A stretch of DNA of 64,000 nt, taken from assembly GCF_002896875.1 (NCBI RefSeq), contig NZ_CP023278.1, positions 6,702,501 to 6,766,500 of the forward strand, written 5' to 3'. The position numbers and the translations under genes were made by a program. The notes under the pieces were generated by a model. It did not search any database. It was not told where the DNA came from and worked only from the letters and a program-made list of their open reading frames with translations. Shown here in pieces: positions 44,756-56,594 of this stretch; within the stretch, counting starts at the first letter, position 1, and the number at the start of each line of letters is the position of its first letter. The stretch is from Nostoc sp. CENA543 (lineage in GTDB: Bacteria; Cyanobacteriota; Cyanobacteriia; Cyanobacteriales; Nostocaceae).

Positions 44756-47700
44756 ATGACAGCTACAATTCTGAAGCCTGGGGATATTGCGATCGCTGGT
44801 TACAATACCACTAATCCAGATAGTATTCGTTTCGTTGTACTTGTTGATATTGGTGCTGGTACAACCTTCAGTGTTACGGATAACGGTTGGCAATCTAATG
44901 GTGCTTTCAGAACTACAGAGGGAGTTCTTACTTACACCGCACTTACAGACATCCCCGCAGGCACAGTTCTCACCTGGACTAATGGCAGTAGTAGTAATTC
45001 ACCAGGGTTTAACTCTAATAATCCTAGTAACTTTGCCCTCAGTACCGATGGTGATTCGTTAATCATTTTTACAGGAACATTAGCCAGTCCCACTTTAATT
45101 TATGCCCTGAATGCGCGTAACTGGAGTATTAATGCCACTAGTGCCACTACATCTGCTGAACCTACTGCTGCTAATGGTGGCACATTAGTCACGGGCGTAA
45201 CAACAATCGCCCTGACTGCTAATAATGGGACAAATGCTTACTATAACGGTTCTACCACTGGCACCCAGGCAGAACTATTAGCGGCTATTTCCAACCCAGC
45301 CAATTGGACGACTAGTTCCACCATTACGAATATCGCGAATTGGCCGTCATCATTCACACTTTCTTTGCCTGTACCCAATATCCAAATCACCGAGTATATG
45401 TATGCTGGAGCTAATGGTGAATTCATTGAGTTTACCAACCTGGGTACAACAGCAGTAAACTTTACTGGTTGGAGTTTCGATGATAGTAATCGCCAACCTG
45501 GTACTGTTGACCTAAGTGCTTTTGGGATTGTGCAGCCTGGAGAATCAGTTATCCTCACAGAAGCCGATGCAACTGCTTTCCGTACAGCTTGGGGCTTGTC
45601 TGCTGCCGTTAAAGTTATTGGTGGATTAACACAGAATCTGGCACGGGCTGACGAAATCAACTTATACGATAATAACGGACAGTTGATAGACCGTCTTACC
45701 TATGGTGATCAAAATTTTCCAGGGACAATTCGCACACAAAACATTAGTGGCTGGACTGATGTCAGTAATCTTGATGCAGTCAATATTAATACTGATTGGC
45801 TATTTTCTGCCGTAGGTGATGCCCAAAATTCGCGCACATCTACAGGTGGCGATATTGGCAACCCAGGTTTTTATAATGCTACACCCATCCCAGGTATAGT
45901 CATCACTCAATCTGGTAATAGCACTGATGTAACTGAAGGTGGTGCAACAGATAGTTACGCCATCGTGCTGAAGACTCAGCCGACTGCAAACGTCACTATT
46001 AATATCACTGTTGATCATCAGGTGACAACTAGTTCACCAACTTTAATTTTTACGCCTCAGAACTGGAATGTAGCTCAGACTGTAACGGTGACTGCGGTTG
46101 ATGATACTTTGGTTGAGGGGACGCACACAGGCACAATTAGCCATAGTGTCAGTAGTAGTGATGCTAACTATAACGGGATTGCGATCGCCAACATCACTGT
46201 CAACATCACAGACAACGACGCACCACCCAACACTAACATTAATGTCCAAATCACCGAGTATATGTATGCTGGTGCAAATGGAGAGTTTGTCGAATTTACC
46301 AACCTCGGCACTACACCAGTAGACTTTACAGGCTGGAGTTTCGATGATAATACTCGCATTCCTGGTTCCTTCTCTTTAAGTGCTTTTGGGATTGTCCAGC
46401 CGGGAGAATCAGTCATCTTAACCGAAGCCTCCGCCGAAACCTTCCGTGCTGCTTGGAATTTACCCGCCTCAGTGAAAATTATCGGTAACTCCAACCAAGG
46501 TTTAGGACGTGAGGATGAGATTAACCTCTACGATAACAACGGACAACTGATAGATCGTCTCACCTACAACGACCAAGTATTTGCAGGTACTATTCGTACC
46601 CAAAACGCTAGCGGTTGGACGGAAGCCGCTAACCTGGATGCTTTCACAATTACTACCGCTTGGAAACTTTCCACCGTTAATGATGCCCAAAATTCTCGCG
46701 TATCTACAGGTGGTGATATCGGCAACCCAGGTACTTACATTCCCAACCCCACCTCCACAACTGGCGCACCAAGAATTGAAATTAATCCCAGCACTACTGA
46801 TTTTTTAGATGGGCAAAACCTACCAGTTCTCCTACCCAGAATCGGTGCTGGTGCAATTAGTGGTGTCATTAATGATCCTACCGACCCTGCTAGGACACTG
46901 GGTATAGATTTTACCTTAAGTGATTCAGATACCCCCATTGACAATCTCACAGTTACAGTCACTAGCAGTAATCAGGCTGTGGTTGCTGATGCTAACCTCA
47001 CCCTGACTGGTACTGGTGCAGAGCGTAATCTGAAGATTAATCCTACAGGTGTGGGTTTAGCCAATATTACAGTTACCGTGAGTGATGGCACACTAAGCAG
47101 CTCCTACATTATTAACTATGCTGCTTCGGCTGGGTCTGTCAGTCCTAATACCCGTTTTCTCACAGGAACAAGTGACGCATCAAGTGCGATCGCCATTGAT
47201 GCCAATTATATGTTAGTTGCCGACGACGAAGACCAAACCATTCGCCTGTACGATCGCCATAACTCCGGTTTACCATTAGCCAGCTTTAACTTCACTTCTT
47301 CCCTGGGATTATCCGGTTCTAGCGAAGTAGACATCGAAGCCTCTACCCGCCTTGGCAACGTCATTTACTGGATGGGTTCTCACAGCAACAACAGTAGCGG
47401 TAACAGCGCACCAAACCGAGAACGGATTTTTGCCACCCAAATTTCTGGTACAGGAGTCAACACCACCCTGACGTTCTTGGGATATTACCGTTTCTTGGAA
47501 AATGACTTAATTGCCTGGGATAATAACAATGGTCACGGCTTAGGTGCTGGATTCTTGGGGCTAGCTGCAAGTGCGGCGGCGGGTGTTCTTCCCGAAACTC
47601 CTAGCGGATTCAATATTGAAGGCTTGACTATTGCACCCGATGGTAATACGGCTTACATTGCTTTCCGTGCGCCCAATCTCCCCACACCAGAGCGTAACCA

Positions 47701-50700
47701 AGCACTAATTATTCCTGTCACTAACTTTACCAATATTCTCGCTCCTACGGGCGGGACAAGTGGCTCTGCAACCTTTGGCGCGCCTATCTTCTTGGATTTA
47801 GGTGGACGTGGTATCCGCAGCATTGACCGTAACTCTAATAACCAATACGTCATCATTGCCGGCCCTGCTGGTGCAGCTACAGGCACAGCACCCAACGATT
47901 TCCGTCTCTACACCTGGGATGGTAATCCTAGCAACGTGCCTGTATTGCGTAGTGCCGATTTAACAGCGTTGCTGGCTAACGGCAGCTTTGAATCGATTGT
48001 GGAAGTGCCAGATACTCTCACCAACACTACCCAAATTCAATTACTGGTAGATAACGGCGATACTGTTTGGTACAACAATGGCACAATCTCCAAAGACTTA
48101 GCTCAAGATAACTTCCAAAAATTCCGCAGCGAAATCATTACCTTGGGTGCGCCAATTACCACCCTCCCAGTCGGGGCAATTTCCCTCAATACACCTTACT
48201 TCCAAGACTTCGATAGCCTCGGCACCGCTAACGCAACTTGGACAGATAACCAAACCCTGGCAGGTTGGTACACCAGCCGCAGCAATAACCCTGTAACTAA
48301 TCCTCCCATTAACGCTGGTACTGGTTCTGCTAATACTGGCAGCCTCTACAGTTTTGGTGCCACGAATAACTTAGATAGAGCTTTAGGTTCAGTCGCATCC
48401 GGCACGACAGGGACAATTTTCTACGGTGCGCGCTTCTACAACGATACAGGTAGTACCATCACATCTCTTTCCGTAAGCTACGTTGGGGAACAATGGCGCA
48501 ACGGAGGCAATACTACACAACAAAAACTCGACTTTGCCTACCAAATTGGAGCGACTAGCATTAATTCTGGAACTTGGGTTGATGTCAATTCCCTAGACTT
48601 TATCGGGCCGGTTGCTACTGGTACAGCAGCAGCTTTGGATGGGAATGCAAGTAGCAATCGTGTGATTCTCTCCGGTGCAATTACTGGCTTCTCCCTCGCT
48701 CCTGGTCAAGAAATGTGGCTACGCTGGAGTGATATAGATGATACAGGGGCAGATCATGGGTTAGGAATTGATAATTTACGGGTTGCCACTGCTTCCTTAC
48801 CTGGTATCACCTTGATTGAATCTGGTGGTAGTACCAACGTCACCGAAGGCGGGGCAACGGATACCTACACTATTGTGTTAAATACCCAGCCCACAGCCAA
48901 CGTCACAGTTACGATTACCCCCGATTCCCAAACCATAACTAGCGTCACTACTCTTACCTTCACCCCTGCTAACTGGAATACACCCCAAACGGTGACGGTA
49001 ACTGCGGTAGATGATGCCTTAGTAGAAGGTACACACATCAGTTTAATTACCCATACTGTAGCTAGTAGTGATACTAACTACAACGGCATTAACATCGGCT
49101 CAGTTACTGCCACTATCACTGATAATGATGTGGAACTCACCATTACCAAAATTCACCAAATACAAGGTAGTGGTTCTGCCTTTAACTCTGCCTTTGGTGG
49201 TGTGCGGACAATTGAAGGGATCGTCGTAGCGGCCTTTCCTGGTGGTACTGGTTTGAGTGGTTTCTTTGTCCAAGAAGAAGACGCAGATGCCGATAATGAC
49301 TCCACAACGTCGGAAGGTATCTTTGTTTTTGACCCCACAGGTAGATTCACTGGAAATGTTGGTGATAAAGTCCGCGTGACTGGAACTATCAGTGAATTTA
49401 CTAGCAGCAGTGGTGGTAATACTAGCAGTCTCACGCAACTGTCCAATATTAGTAGCGTAGTTAACTTGGGTGCAGATGTTCTCCCTACTGTCACTACCAT
49501 CCAATTACCAGTGGCTAGCGTTGTAGATTGGGAACGCTACGAAGGGATGCTAGTCAGAGTGATTGCAGCTGAAGGAGATTTAGCTGTGACTGAACATTTC
49601 CAACTTGGTCGGTTCGGTCAGGTTGTGCTGTCTGCAACTGGTGTGAGTAATCAACCTGGCACAGATGCAAGACTAGAGCAGTATACGCAATTTAATGACC
49701 CCAGTGTTGCTGGTTACAGTGCTTATTTACAAGAGATTGCTACACGCCGCATCATCTTAGATGACGGTAGTAACGTCCAAAACCCAGCTACCATTATCTT
49801 TGGTCGTGATGGTCAACCCCTAAGTGCTACTAATACCCTACGGGGTGGCGATACTGTGGCTAGCATTACTGGTGTTTTAGACCACCGTTTTGAAGGGTAT
49901 CGCGTACAAACCTCAACTGGAGTAGACTTTACACCAGCTAATCCCCGCCCAACAACAACACCAAATGTCGGTGGTACGCTGAAAGTTGCTAGTTTCAACG
50001 TCCTCAACTACTTCAACGGTAATGGTACTGGCGGTGGCTTCACCAGTCCTGAACAACGGGGTGCAGAAAACCTAATTGAGTTTAACCGTCAGCGTGATAA
50101 GACAATTGCTGCCATCTTAGGATTAAATGCAGATGTTGTTGGTCTAATTGAAATTGAGAATGATGGTTACGGTTCTTTAAGTGCCATTCAAGATTTAGTC
50201 AATGGACTCAATGCTGTAGCTGGTGCTGGTACTTATGCTTTTATAGATCCAGGATTACCTAGACTTGGTACGGATGCGATCGCAGTTGGTTTTATCTATA
50301 AACCTAGTAGTGTAACCCCCGTTGGTGCAGCAGCTACAGTCCCCGATGGTTTCGGTCAAGGTGCTTTTGATAACAATAACCGTAAACCCTTGGCGCAAAC
50401 CTTCTTACAAAATTCCATTGGTGAACAATTCACCGCCGTCATCAACCACTTTAAATCCAAAGGTTCTAGTTCTGGGAATCTCGGTGATGCTGACGCTGGC
50501 GATGGTCAAGGTTTATCTAATGGTACACGCACCCGTGCAGCTCAAGATTTAGCTGCATGGTTGGCAACCAATCCCACAGGTACAACTGATACAGATTACT
50601 TGATTTTGGGCGACCTGAACGCCTACGCCAAGGAAGACCCCATTAAGGCTTTAGAAAATGTCGGATATAATAACCTGTTACCAAACACCACCTATTCCTA

Positions 50701-51913
50701 TGTGTTTGATGGTCAGTGGGGTTCTTTAGACCATGCTTTAGCCAACAATTCTCTCACTGCTCAAGTATCTGGTGCGACTAAGTGGCATATTAATGCTGAT
50801 GAACCTAACGTTCTGGACTATAACACCAACTTCAAGTCAGCAGCACAAATCAACAGCTTGTACAATCCCGATCCTTTCCGCTCCTCAGATCATGACCCAG
50901 TAGTTGTTGGCTTGAATTTAAATACTGCCCCTGTAGCCATCAACGATATCGCCATTACCGATGAAAACACAGCTATTAACATTAATGTTCTAGCTAATGA
51001 CAGTGATTTTAATGGTGATCCTCTGCAACTGAGTTTGGTATCTAACCCCACGAATGGTATTGCAGTCGTCAATAATAATGGTACGCCGAACAACTTTGCT
51101 GATGACTTTATTACTTACACCCCAAATACTGGCTATGTTGGTAATGATAGTTTCAGTTACTCGATTAGCGATGGTAAAGGTGGCACTGCAACGGCATCCG
51201 TCAGCGTCACTATCAAACCACTTGATGGCGTGATTCTCGGCACTCCAGGTGACGATAACCTCATTGGTACTAATGGCAATGATATTATCCGGGGTTTAGG
51301 CGGTCATGATACCTTGAGGGGTGGTAACGGTGATGACATCCTCTATGGTGGCGATGGCAATGATCTGTTAGATGGAGGCAACGGTAACGATATCGTCTAC
51401 GGGGAGCGAGGTAACGACACCTTACTAGGTGGTAACGGTGATGATATCCTCTATGGTGGTGATGGTAACGACTACCTGGATGGTGGTAACGGTGATGATA
51501 TCCTCTATGGTGGTGATGGTAACGATACTTTAATCGGTGGTAACGGCAATGATTTGTTAGTTGGTGGTCGAGGTGGTGACTTATTCACTGGCGGTAACGG
51601 TAGCGATCGCTTCTCTTTAAGTGATACGAGAACAGGAGAGTTTGATACAATTACCGACTTCAAAGTTGGGCAAGATACCATCTTAATTTCCAAATCAGAA
51701 TTTGGACTTAGCCAAGCCCTAGGTACATTAGATCCTGGACTATTCCACCTGGGTAGTAGTGCTGTAGCCGCCAGCGATCGCTTTATCTATGACAAGACAA
51801 CCGGTCAACTCTTCTTTGATGAAGATGGTATCGGCGGTGCAAACAAAGTTCAAATCGGTTTGTTATCCAATAAAGCCGCACTCACAAGTAATAGTATTAC
51901 CGTGATTGCGTAA
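44756..51913 (+). CDS. Giant secreted nuclease: lamin-tail, Calx-beta-like, DUF3616, ExeM/NucH nuclease, RTX repeats
   Basis: From ATG 44756 ([10 protein letters not shown]) the protein has 2385 aa; a GTG at 44708 is less likely. Modules in order are two nearly identical lamin-tail domains (about 207-330 and 496-615, each [21 protein letters not shown]) and Calx-beta-like repeats (about 380-480 and 1349-1458). Next come a DUF3616-type domain (about 808-1130), an OB-fold and an exo/endonuclease/phosphatase domain of the ExeM/NucH type (about 1741-2055: [36 protein letters not shown]). The end has a cadherin/Big-like domain (2057-2155), RTX nonapeptides [15 protein letters not shown] (2157-2288) and a C-terminal tail typical of type I secretion. 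It lacks an N-terminal signal peptide, as expected for that route. It likely digests extracellular DNA for phosphate or nitrogen. Confidence 0.93.
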   Translation: MTATILKPGDIAIAGYNTTNPDSIRFVVLVDIGAGTTFSVTDNGWQSNGAFRTTEGVLTYTALTDIPAGTVLTWTNGSSSNSPGFNSNNPSNFALSTDGDSLIIFTGTLASPTLIYALNARNWSINATSATTSAEPTAANGGTLVTGVTTIALTANNGTNAYYNGSTTGTQAELLAAISNPANWTTSSTITNIANWPSSFTLSLPVPNIQITEYMYAGANGEFIEFTNLGTTAVNFTGWSFDDSNRQPGTVDLSAFGIVQPGESVILTEADATAFRTAWGLSAAVKVIGGLTQNLARADEINLYDNNGQLIDRLTYGDQNFPGTIRTQNISGWTDVSNLDAVNINTDWLFSAVGDAQNSRTSTGGDIGNPGFYNATPIPGIVITQSGNSTDVTEGGATDSYAIVLKTQPTANVTINITVDHQVTTSSPTLIFTPQNWNVAQTVTVTAVDDTLVEGTHTGTISHSVSSSDANYNGIAIANITVNITDNDAPPNTNINVQITEYMYAGANGEFVEFTNLGTTPVDFTGWSFDDNTRIPGSFSLSAFGIVQPGESVILTEASAETFRAAWNLPASVKIIGNSNQGLGREDEINLYDNNGQLIDRLTYNDQVFAGTIRTQNASGWTEAANLDAFTITTAWKLSTVNDAQNSRVSTGGDIGNPGTYIPNPTSTTGAPRIEINPSTTDFLDGQNLPVLLPRIGAGAISGVINDPTDPARTLGIDFTLSDSDTPIDNLTVTVTSSNQAVVADANLTLTGTGAERNLKINPTGVGLANITVTVSDGTLSSSYIINYAASAGSVSPNTRFLTGTSDASSAIAIDANYMLVADDEDQTIRLYDRHNSGLPLASFNFTSSLGLSGSSEVDIEASTRLGNVIYWMGSHSNNSSGNSAPNRERIFATQISGTGVNTTLTFLGYYRFLENDLIAWDNNNGHGLGAGFLGLAASAAAGVLPETPSGFNIEGLTIAPDGNTAYIAFRAPNLPTPERNQALIIPVTNFTNILAPTGGTSGSATFGAPIFLDLGGRGIRSIDRNSNNQYVIIAGPAGAATGTAPNDFRLYTWDGNPSNVPVLRSADLTALLANGSFESIVEVPDTLTNTTQIQLLVDNGDTVWYNNGTISKDLAQDNFQKFRSEIITLGAPITTLPVGAISLNTPYFQDFDSLGTANATWTDNQTLAGWYTSRSNNPVTNPPINAGTGSANTGSLYSFGATNNLDRALGSVASGTTGTIFYGARFYNDTGSTITSLSVSYVGEQWRNGGNTTQQKLDFAYQIGATSINSGTWVDVNSLDFIGPVATGTAAALDGNASSNRVILSGAITGFSLAPGQEMWLRWSDIDDTGADHGLGIDNLRVATASLPGITLIESGGSTNVTEGGATDTYTIVLNTQPTANVTVTITPDSQTITSVTTLTFTPANWNTPQTVTVTAVDDALVEGTHISLITHTVASSDTNYNGINIGSVTATITDNDVELTITKIHQIQGSGSAFNSAFGGVRTIEGIVVAAFPGGTGLSGFFVQEEDADADNDSTTSEGIFVFDPTGRFTGNVGDKVRVTGTISEFTSSSGGNTSSLTQLSNISSVVNLGADVLPTVTTIQLPVASVVDWERYEGMLVRVIAAEGDLAVTEHFQLGRFGQVVLSATGVSNQPGTDARLEQYTQFNDPSVAGYSAYLQEIATRRIILDDGSNVQNPATIIFGRDGQPLSATNTLRGGDTVASITGVLDHRFEGYRVQTSTGVDFTPANPRPTTTPNVGGTLKVASFNVLNYFNGNGTGGGFTSPEQRGAENLIEFNRQRDKTIAAILGLNADVVGLIEIENDGYGSLSAIQDLVNGLNAVAGAGTYAFIDPGLPRLGTDAIAVGFIYKPSSVTPVGAAATVPDGFGQGAFDNNNRKPLAQTFLQNSIGEQFTAVINHFKSKGSSSGNLGDADAGDGQGLSNGTRTRAAQDLAAWLATNPTGTTDTDYLILGDLNAYAKEDPIKALENVGYNNLLPNTTYSYVFDGQWGSLDHALANNSLTAQVSGATKWHINADEPNVLDYNTNFKSAAQINSLYNPDPFRSSDHDPVVVGLNLNTAPVAINDIAITDENTAININVLANDSDFNGDPLQLSLVSNPTNGIAVVNNNGTPNNFADDFITYTPNTGYVGNDSFSYSISDGKGGTATASVSVTIKPLDGVILGTPGDDNLIGTNGNDIIRGLGGHDTLRGGNGDDILYGGDGNDLLDGGNGNDIVYGERGNDTLLGGNGDDILYGGDGNDYLDGGNGDDILYGGDGNDTLIGGNGNDLLVGGRGGDLFTGGNGSDRFSLSDTRTGEFDTITDFKVGQDTILISKSEFGLSQALGTLDPGLFHLGSSAVAASDRFIYDKTTGQLFFDEDGIGGANKVQIGLLSNKAALTSNSITVIA

Positions 51914-51928
51914 GATTATGGATGTAGA

Positions 51929-51956
51929 GGAATGGGGATATCCCAATCCCCATTCC
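51929..51956. terminator. Bidirectional hairpin between the nuclease gene and sbcC
   Basis: GGAATGGGGAT (51929-51939) pairs perfectly with ATCCCCATTCC (51946-51956) around a six-base loop. It sits in the 50-bp gap between two convergent genes. T-runs are weak on both sides, so it may block both transcripts mainly by structure. Confidence 0.7.
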
Positions 51957-51963
51957 CCAGTTC

Positions 51964-54900
51964 TTAACTCAATAACCGAACTTGTGACCCCTGCTGTGTC
52001 TTATTCACCTCAATTCTGGCTTGGAAGGCTTCTTTGAGGTGGGGCATATGGGTGACAGTGAGGATACAGGCAAAATCGTTGGCGATCGCATTTATGGCGG
52101 CAATCAGGCGATCGCATCCTTCGGCATCCTGTGTACCGAAACCTTCATCGACAATTAATAACTGTAAGGCGGCTCCAGCTCGTTGTGCTAATAGTTTCGC
52201 CAAGGCTAACCGAATGGCAAAGTTAATTCTAAAGGCTTCTCCCCCAGAATACGTCTCATAGGCGCGTGTGCCTCTAGCATCGGCAATGACGATATCTAAG
52301 GTATCGATCAATTTGGCGTTTTTCTTAGTAGATTTACCATTCCTGCCTGCTTTTTGAGTAATAAATTGTACGTGCAGTTGGTTAGCTGTTAACCGTGACA
52401 ATAGTTGATTTGTCTCGGCTTCGAGTTGAGGCAGTACGTTCTCAATCATCAATGCTTGGATGCCATTTTTACCAAATGCCTGGGCTAATTCCTGATACAC
52501 CCGATATTGTTGCCTACAAGTTTGTAATTGTTGTTGTTGTTCTTCGTACTGCGTTTGTAAATTTTCTAGTTGCAAAGCTAGCTGTTCTAACCGCCCCAAC
52601 TGGGTGATACATTCATCTAGTTGTCTTCTGCGGGTGGTTATTTGTTGTTCTAAGGCTTGAATCTCTGCAATGGGATTGGTAGATGCGGCTAACTGTCCCT
52701 CTATTTCGGTGATTTGGGTGACGAGTTGTTGTCTTTCTTGCAATCTCGTGTTTCTAGATGCTTCTAAATCTTGTAATCTGGCTTGGAGTTGGGGGTATTG
52801 TTGCTGGGCTGATAGTAACTGTTGATAGCGTAACTGCCAAGCTTGGGCTTGACGTAGGTTGGTGCGAATTTGGTTATGTTGTTCGGAACTATAGCTAATT
52901 TCCCTAATTTTCTGCTCTATCGCCGCGATTTGCTTGGCACATTCCGAATCTACCTGTTCTTGTTCAATTCTGCTTTGTAATTCGGCAATTTGCGCTTGTA
53001 ATTCTGGCTTACGGGCGGCGATTTGGGCTTGGCGTTTGGTAGCGTCTTTGATTTGTCCTTGCTTGATTTCTGCCCAACGCCATCTTTCTACTTCACTGCG
53101 AGCTAGAGCATGGTCTTGCTCATTATAATTTAGTTGTTGCAGATATTGTTCGAGTTGTCTGAGTTCGGCTTGCTGTGTGGGTGCGTAATCACCAGCTTGC
53201 AGCGATCGCTCTAGGTGTTGTTTTTCAGCAGCTAGTTGTTGTAAATGCTGTTCTGCATCACTAGTTGATTGTAACTGGGCGGCTAATTGTCCTCTCTGCT
53301 CCCGCAAGCTATCATAAGCGTTTAATTTCTGGAATATTTCTTTGTATTCCTGCCGCAACAATTGAATTTCTCTATCAGAAACCGCCATTTGTTCCCGAAA
53401 TACCCACAATTGCCCCTCTGTTTCTTTGTACTCACCCTTGGTTTTATCAACCACACGATTCCAATGATGTTCATCTAAAGGACGTTCGCATAAAGGGCAA
53501 ATCGCATCAGGAGTACGCAGCATTTGCAATTTTTGTTCTAATTCTCCCAATAATCTCTCATATTCTCGATGCTGCGCCTGTAGACGCTCAATAAAATGCC
53601 TTCTTTCTTGCCCTTTTTCTTGGACTCGTTGCAGATAAACCCTGTCTTTCTCCATTTGCTCAATTTGCATCGCCACTTCCATAACTGCTTGTTGCAGTTG
53701 GGGTTGGCGTTGAGATGCTTTTTGCAATTGATTTTCTGTGACTTGTAACTGTTCTAAACGTGCTACTAACCCAGCATGAACCTTATCTAAATGACTTTGC
53801 AAATTGTGTCGCTGCTGTAATAAAGGTGCGACTTGCATTTGCAGTTCATCAAGATGGGTTAAATGACGACGAGCGGCGGCGAGTTGGGCTAAGGCTGCTT
53901 CAATTTCCCCTGATTTAGCCAAGGTTTGCTGAATTTCTTGTTCTTGCTGTTGTAAAGCTGCTAATTGTCCTTGGACTTGTTGTAATTGTCTTTCTAATTC
54001 GTGAATTTGTTTGGTGAGTTGTTGCTGTTGTTGTTGGCGCAGTGCCGTAGCACGAGTGTGTTCGTCAAACTTAATAGCGAAGGCTTCTTCTTGAGATTGC
54101 AAATTTTGATAGTGAGTGTAGCCGTTTTTAATCTCTGTTTCTTGATTGATTAAAGCTGCTAACTGGGCAATTTGATAGTTAATAGCTGACTGCTCTTGTT
54201 GCAGGCGATCGCAATCTTGAGTTAAATTTTGATATTGTTGTTTGACAAAATTTAGCTGTTGTTCCCAATTGGTACGTTGATGTTGAACAACTTGCAAACT
54301 TTGTAATTTAATATTTTCAAACGCCTGGACTTGCTGTAACTGGTTAATCTCCGCTTCTAATTCTGCCCGTTGCGCTTGGGTAATATGACGTTGTTGTAAT
54401 TGGGTTTTAATCGACTCTAAAGAACGTTCTAATTCCTCGGCTCTAGCTTTAAATTGACGAGATGATTCTTTAGCTCGTTCTTCTAATTCATCATATTGAT
54501 TCAGCTTTAATAACTCCGCCAAAATTTCTTTGCGTTCACTTGGACGCTTGAGCATAAATTCATCTGCACGCCCTTGACGCAGATAGGCTGAGTTAATAAA
54601 AGTATCGTAATCCAGCTTAACGTACTCTAAAATTACCTCTTGGGTGGCACGGACTCCTTTACCAGTCAGAGGACGAAAACCAGCAGGCGTTTCAATTTGA
54701 AATTCCAGCACCCCAGCCGCACTTCTCACCCGACTGCGAATAATGCGATACGTTTGCTGATTACTTTGAAAAGTAAAATCAACCCTAACTTCCTTTGCAC
54801 CCGCATGAATCACATCATCTTCAGCCGCCGCCCGGCTTTCACCCCAAACCGCCCAAGTAATGGCTTCTAAGAGCGATGATTTACCTGCTCCATTAGAACC

Positions 54901-54990
54901 ACAAATACAAGCCGTATGCAACCCCCGAAAATCTACAGTTGCATCACGGTAACTCAGAAAATTTTTGAGGATAAGTTGTACTGGAATCAT
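51964..54990 (-). CDS. sbcC: SbcC/Rad50-type SMC nuclease subunit
   Basis: SbcC is the ATPase of the SbcCD (Mre11-Rad50-like) complex that opens hairpins and protein-blocked DNA ends. The 1008-aa protein has an N-terminal Walker A (GSNGAGKSS, 31-39), two long Gln/Glu-rich coiled-coil arms, and the zinc hook C498-P-L-C501 between them. A C-terminal signature/Walker B segment (YSGGEAFRINFAIRLALA, LLIVDEGFGTQD) and D-loop follow. The start ATG gives the typical IPVQLILKNFLSYRDA opening. The sbcD nuclease gene is not adjacent. In a genome rich in palindromic repeats such as this one, hairpin processing may be under particular demand (inference). Confidence 0.95.
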   Translation of the reverse strand: MIPVQLILKNFLSYRDATVDFRGLHTACICGSNGAGKSSLLEAITWAVWGESRAAAEDDVIHAGAKEVRVDFTFQSNQQTYRIIRSRVRSAAGVLEFQIETPAGFRPLTGKGVRATQEVILEYVKLDYDTFINSAYLRQGRADEFMLKRPSERKEILAELLKLNQYDELEERAKESSRQFKARAEELERSLESIKTQLQQRHITQAQRAELEAEINQLQQVQAFENIKLQSLQVVQHQRTNWEQQLNFVKQQYQNLTQDCDRLQQEQSAINYQIAQLAALINQETEIKNGYTHYQNLQSQEEAFAIKFDEHTRATALRQQQQQQLTKQIHELERQLQQVQGQLAALQQQEQEIQQTLAKSGEIEAALAQLAAARRHLTHLDELQMQVAPLLQQRHNLQSHLDKVHAGLVARLEQLQVTENQLQKASQRQPQLQQAVMEVAMQIEQMEKDRVYLQRVQEKGQERRHFIERLQAQHREYERLLGELEQKLQMLRTPDAICPLCERPLDEHHWNRVVDKTKGEYKETEGQLWVFREQMAVSDREIQLLRQEYKEIFQKLNAYDSLREQRGQLAAQLQSTSDAEQHLQQLAAEKQHLERSLQAGDYAPTQQAELRQLEQYLQQLNYNEQDHALARSEVERWRWAEIKQGQIKDATKRQAQIAARKPELQAQIAELQSRIEQEQVDSECAKQIAAIEQKIREISYSSEQHNQIRTNLRQAQAWQLRYQQLLSAQQQYPQLQARLQDLEASRNTRLQERQQLVTQITEIEGQLAASTNPIAEIQALEQQITTRRRQLDECITQLGRLEQLALQLENLQTQYEEQQQQLQTCRQQYRVYQELAQAFGKNGIQALMIENVLPQLEAETNQLLSRLTANQLHVQFITQKAGRNGKSTKKNAKLIDTLDIVIADARGTRAYETYSGGEAFRINFAIRLALAKLLAQRAGAALQLLIVDEGFGTQDAEGCDRLIAAINAIANDFACILTVTHMPHLKEAFQARIEVNKTQQGSQVRLLS

Positions 54991-55165
54991 TCAGGCTATA
55001 TCGCCACATTTATATATTATTAGCTAGCAGTACAGATGCACTCTTTGATAGTTTATCTGGGTGTTTATCAGGTTTCCAGTCTAGGTGTCTGCAAGTTTAT
55101 AAAAATTTACATTTTTGAGTGCTGAGTAATGAGTGCTGAATGGTTTAGTTAAGAAATCAATTCCA

Positions 55166-55190
55166 TCTTGTCTACCTTGTCTACCTTGTC
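55166..55190. repeat. (CTACCTTGT)n nonamer repeat
   Basis: Two and a half CTACCTTGT units are present in the spacer between sbcC and the next gene. The same unit is at 22613-22645 and 31794-31811. Confidence 0.8.
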
Positions 55191-55312
55191 TCCTTTTCCC
55201 AATCTCCAATCCCCAATCCCCAAACTCTTTCCACTGTAAAAAGCACTCAGAAACAATCTCAGTCAAGACTCGTCATGTGAGATATATCACCGCACTCAAA
55301 CAGCAAAAGTTT

Positions 55313-56011
55313 ATGAACCACCTGAATCAATGGAAATCTGGAGCAGCCGCACTGATGGCAATCACAATTACCACAGGTGCTATTACCCCAATGATTGCCT
55401 TTGCTCCTGCTGCTAATGCCCAATATAATATCGGACAAAATAGAAAAGTTGCTATCCCGGCTGGGGTGACTTTTCCAGTCAGATATGAAAAAGACAAAGT
55501 TGTTGTTAGTCGAGGTGAAACTCTACCATTAACTTTGAGGATTGCTAACAACATAATTGATGGTAATAGAAACGTCTTGATTCCTGCTGGAACTGAAGTT
55601 GTCGGACAATTAGAACCAGTATATTTTGATGGTCAATACTCCACAGATAGAAACAATACAGAAAATATCAGAGGGGTGAGATTTGTCGCTAGAGAATTAA
55701 TCTATGCTTCTGGTAGAAGACAATTTATTAGTGCTAACTCACAAACAATTACCCAAACAGAGAAAATCAGCAAAAACGACACCAGCAAAATATTAACAGA
55801 TGCGGCAATTGGTGCTGGTGCTGCTGCGGCAATTTCTCTGATTACAGGTAATAGGAGAATTGAGATTGGCGAACCTTTAGCTGGTGGTGCTGCTGGTGCT
55901 TTAGCTAGTGTGCTACTGCGGAAGAAAGAAACTGAAGTTTTTGTGATTCGACCAGAAAGGGACTTAAGATTGGCACTCAGTTCTAACTTAAATGTGGATC
56001 TTATCCGCTAA
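55313..56011 (+). CDS. Exported VirB10/TrbI-like beta-domain protein, paralogue of the SLH protein
   Basis: From ATG 55313 (MNHLNQWKSG) the protein has 232 aa; the upstream frame is translated repeat and is rejected. The signal peptide (LMAITITTGAITPMIAFAPAANA-Q) is nearly the same as that of the next gene. The mature domain runs 'IPAGVTFPVRYEKDKVVVSRGETLPLTLRIA', 'NVLIPAGTEVVGQL', 'GVRFVARELIYASGRR', then an Ala/Gly-rich hydrophobic segment and 'TEVFVIRPERDLRLALSSNL'. The strand order recalls the VirB10/TrbI C-terminal barrel. It is followed by a strong terminator. Its function is unknown; an envelope role is inferred. Confidence 0.82.
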   Translation: MNHLNQWKSGAAALMAITITTGAITPMIAFAPAANAQYNIGQNRKVAIPAGVTFPVRYEKDKVVVSRGETLPLTLRIANNIIDGNRNVLIPAGTEVVGQLEPVYFDGQYSTDRNNTENIRGVRFVARELIYASGRRQFISANSQTITQTEKISKNDTSKILTDAAIGAGAAAAISLITGNRRIEIGEPLAGGAAGALASVLLRKKETEVFVIRPERDLRLALSSNLNVDLIR

Positions 56012-56055
56012 TTATCTGACTTGAGATTGAGTTGTGACTGCCATAATCATTCAAT

Positions 56056-56099
56056 AGCGATCGCCACTGTCATATAAAGTAGGCGATCGCTCTTTTTTT
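56056..56099 (+). terminator. Rho-independent terminator built from two HIP1 sites
   Basis: AGCGATCGCC (56056-56065) pairs with GGCGATCGCT (56082-56091) through ten bases and is followed by CTTTTTTT. It terminates the 55313-56011 gene. Each arm contains the HIP1 octamer GCGATCGC. Confidence 0.88.
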
Positions 56100-56177
56100 A
56101 ATGCTTGGCTCATAAATAGAGTTATACATCTCCTACTGCTACACAGATTGCTGCTACTAAAATCAGTAAATAGAACG

Positions 56178-56269
56178 GGGTAAATAACTAAACGTTTGTT
56201 GAGAGAACTAAAGTTCTCTCAACGAGACACTCCGCGAACAAAAAAGGACTAAAGTCCTTACTACGAACT
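56178..56269. repeat. Dispersed palindromic element, copy 3, with two inverted repeats
   Basis: GTTGAGAGAACT (56198-56209) pairs with AGTTCTCTCAAC (56212-56223). The right part is AAGGACTAAAGTCCTT followed by ACTACGAACT (56244-56269). The left flank GGGTAAATAACTAAACGTTTGT is shared with 36996-37018. Confidence 0.85.
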
Positions 56270-56594
56270 AAATTTTAGTATTTTTATATGACGATTTAAT
56301 ATAGTTTGGTTTTTCTAGTCGTTCTAAATATTCGCAACTATGACTTTAGTCATAGTTTATTTAGATATAAAGTCATGACCAAATACTCATTTGCCTTTTG
56401 TATTGATCATAATTAGGATTAAGTGATTTTACTATAACTAATTGCATAGGCTTTTGGGTATGAAACACAAGATTAACTGTCACATATAGACAAATTATCA
56501 TTTCAGGTAATGCAGATTAACGGAAACTTTTTTGTGTATAAAATGTCTAAGAAATTAACATAGAAAAAAAGTAATTGTGTGGAGTAATAAAATT

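Larger units (their letters stand above)
56012..56594. other. Spacer with terminator and palindromic elements
   Basis: No gene is visible in these 583 bases. It holds the HIP1-based terminator (56056-56099), a 12-bp inverted repeat (56198-56223), the third AAGGACTAAAGTCCTT element (56244-56269) and an AT-rich stretch that probably contains the SLH gene promoter. Confidence 0.75.

Noticed and set aside
44787-51693. Many medium ORFs on both strands inside the giant nuclease gene
   Set aside because: They overlap a continuous 2385-codon frame with clear domains, so they are shadows favoured by repetitive coding sequence.
55133-55312. Longer start for the 55313-56011 protein
   Set aside because: The 60 extra residues are translated CTACCTTGT and related repeats, and the real signal peptide begins at ATG 55313, as in its paralogue.
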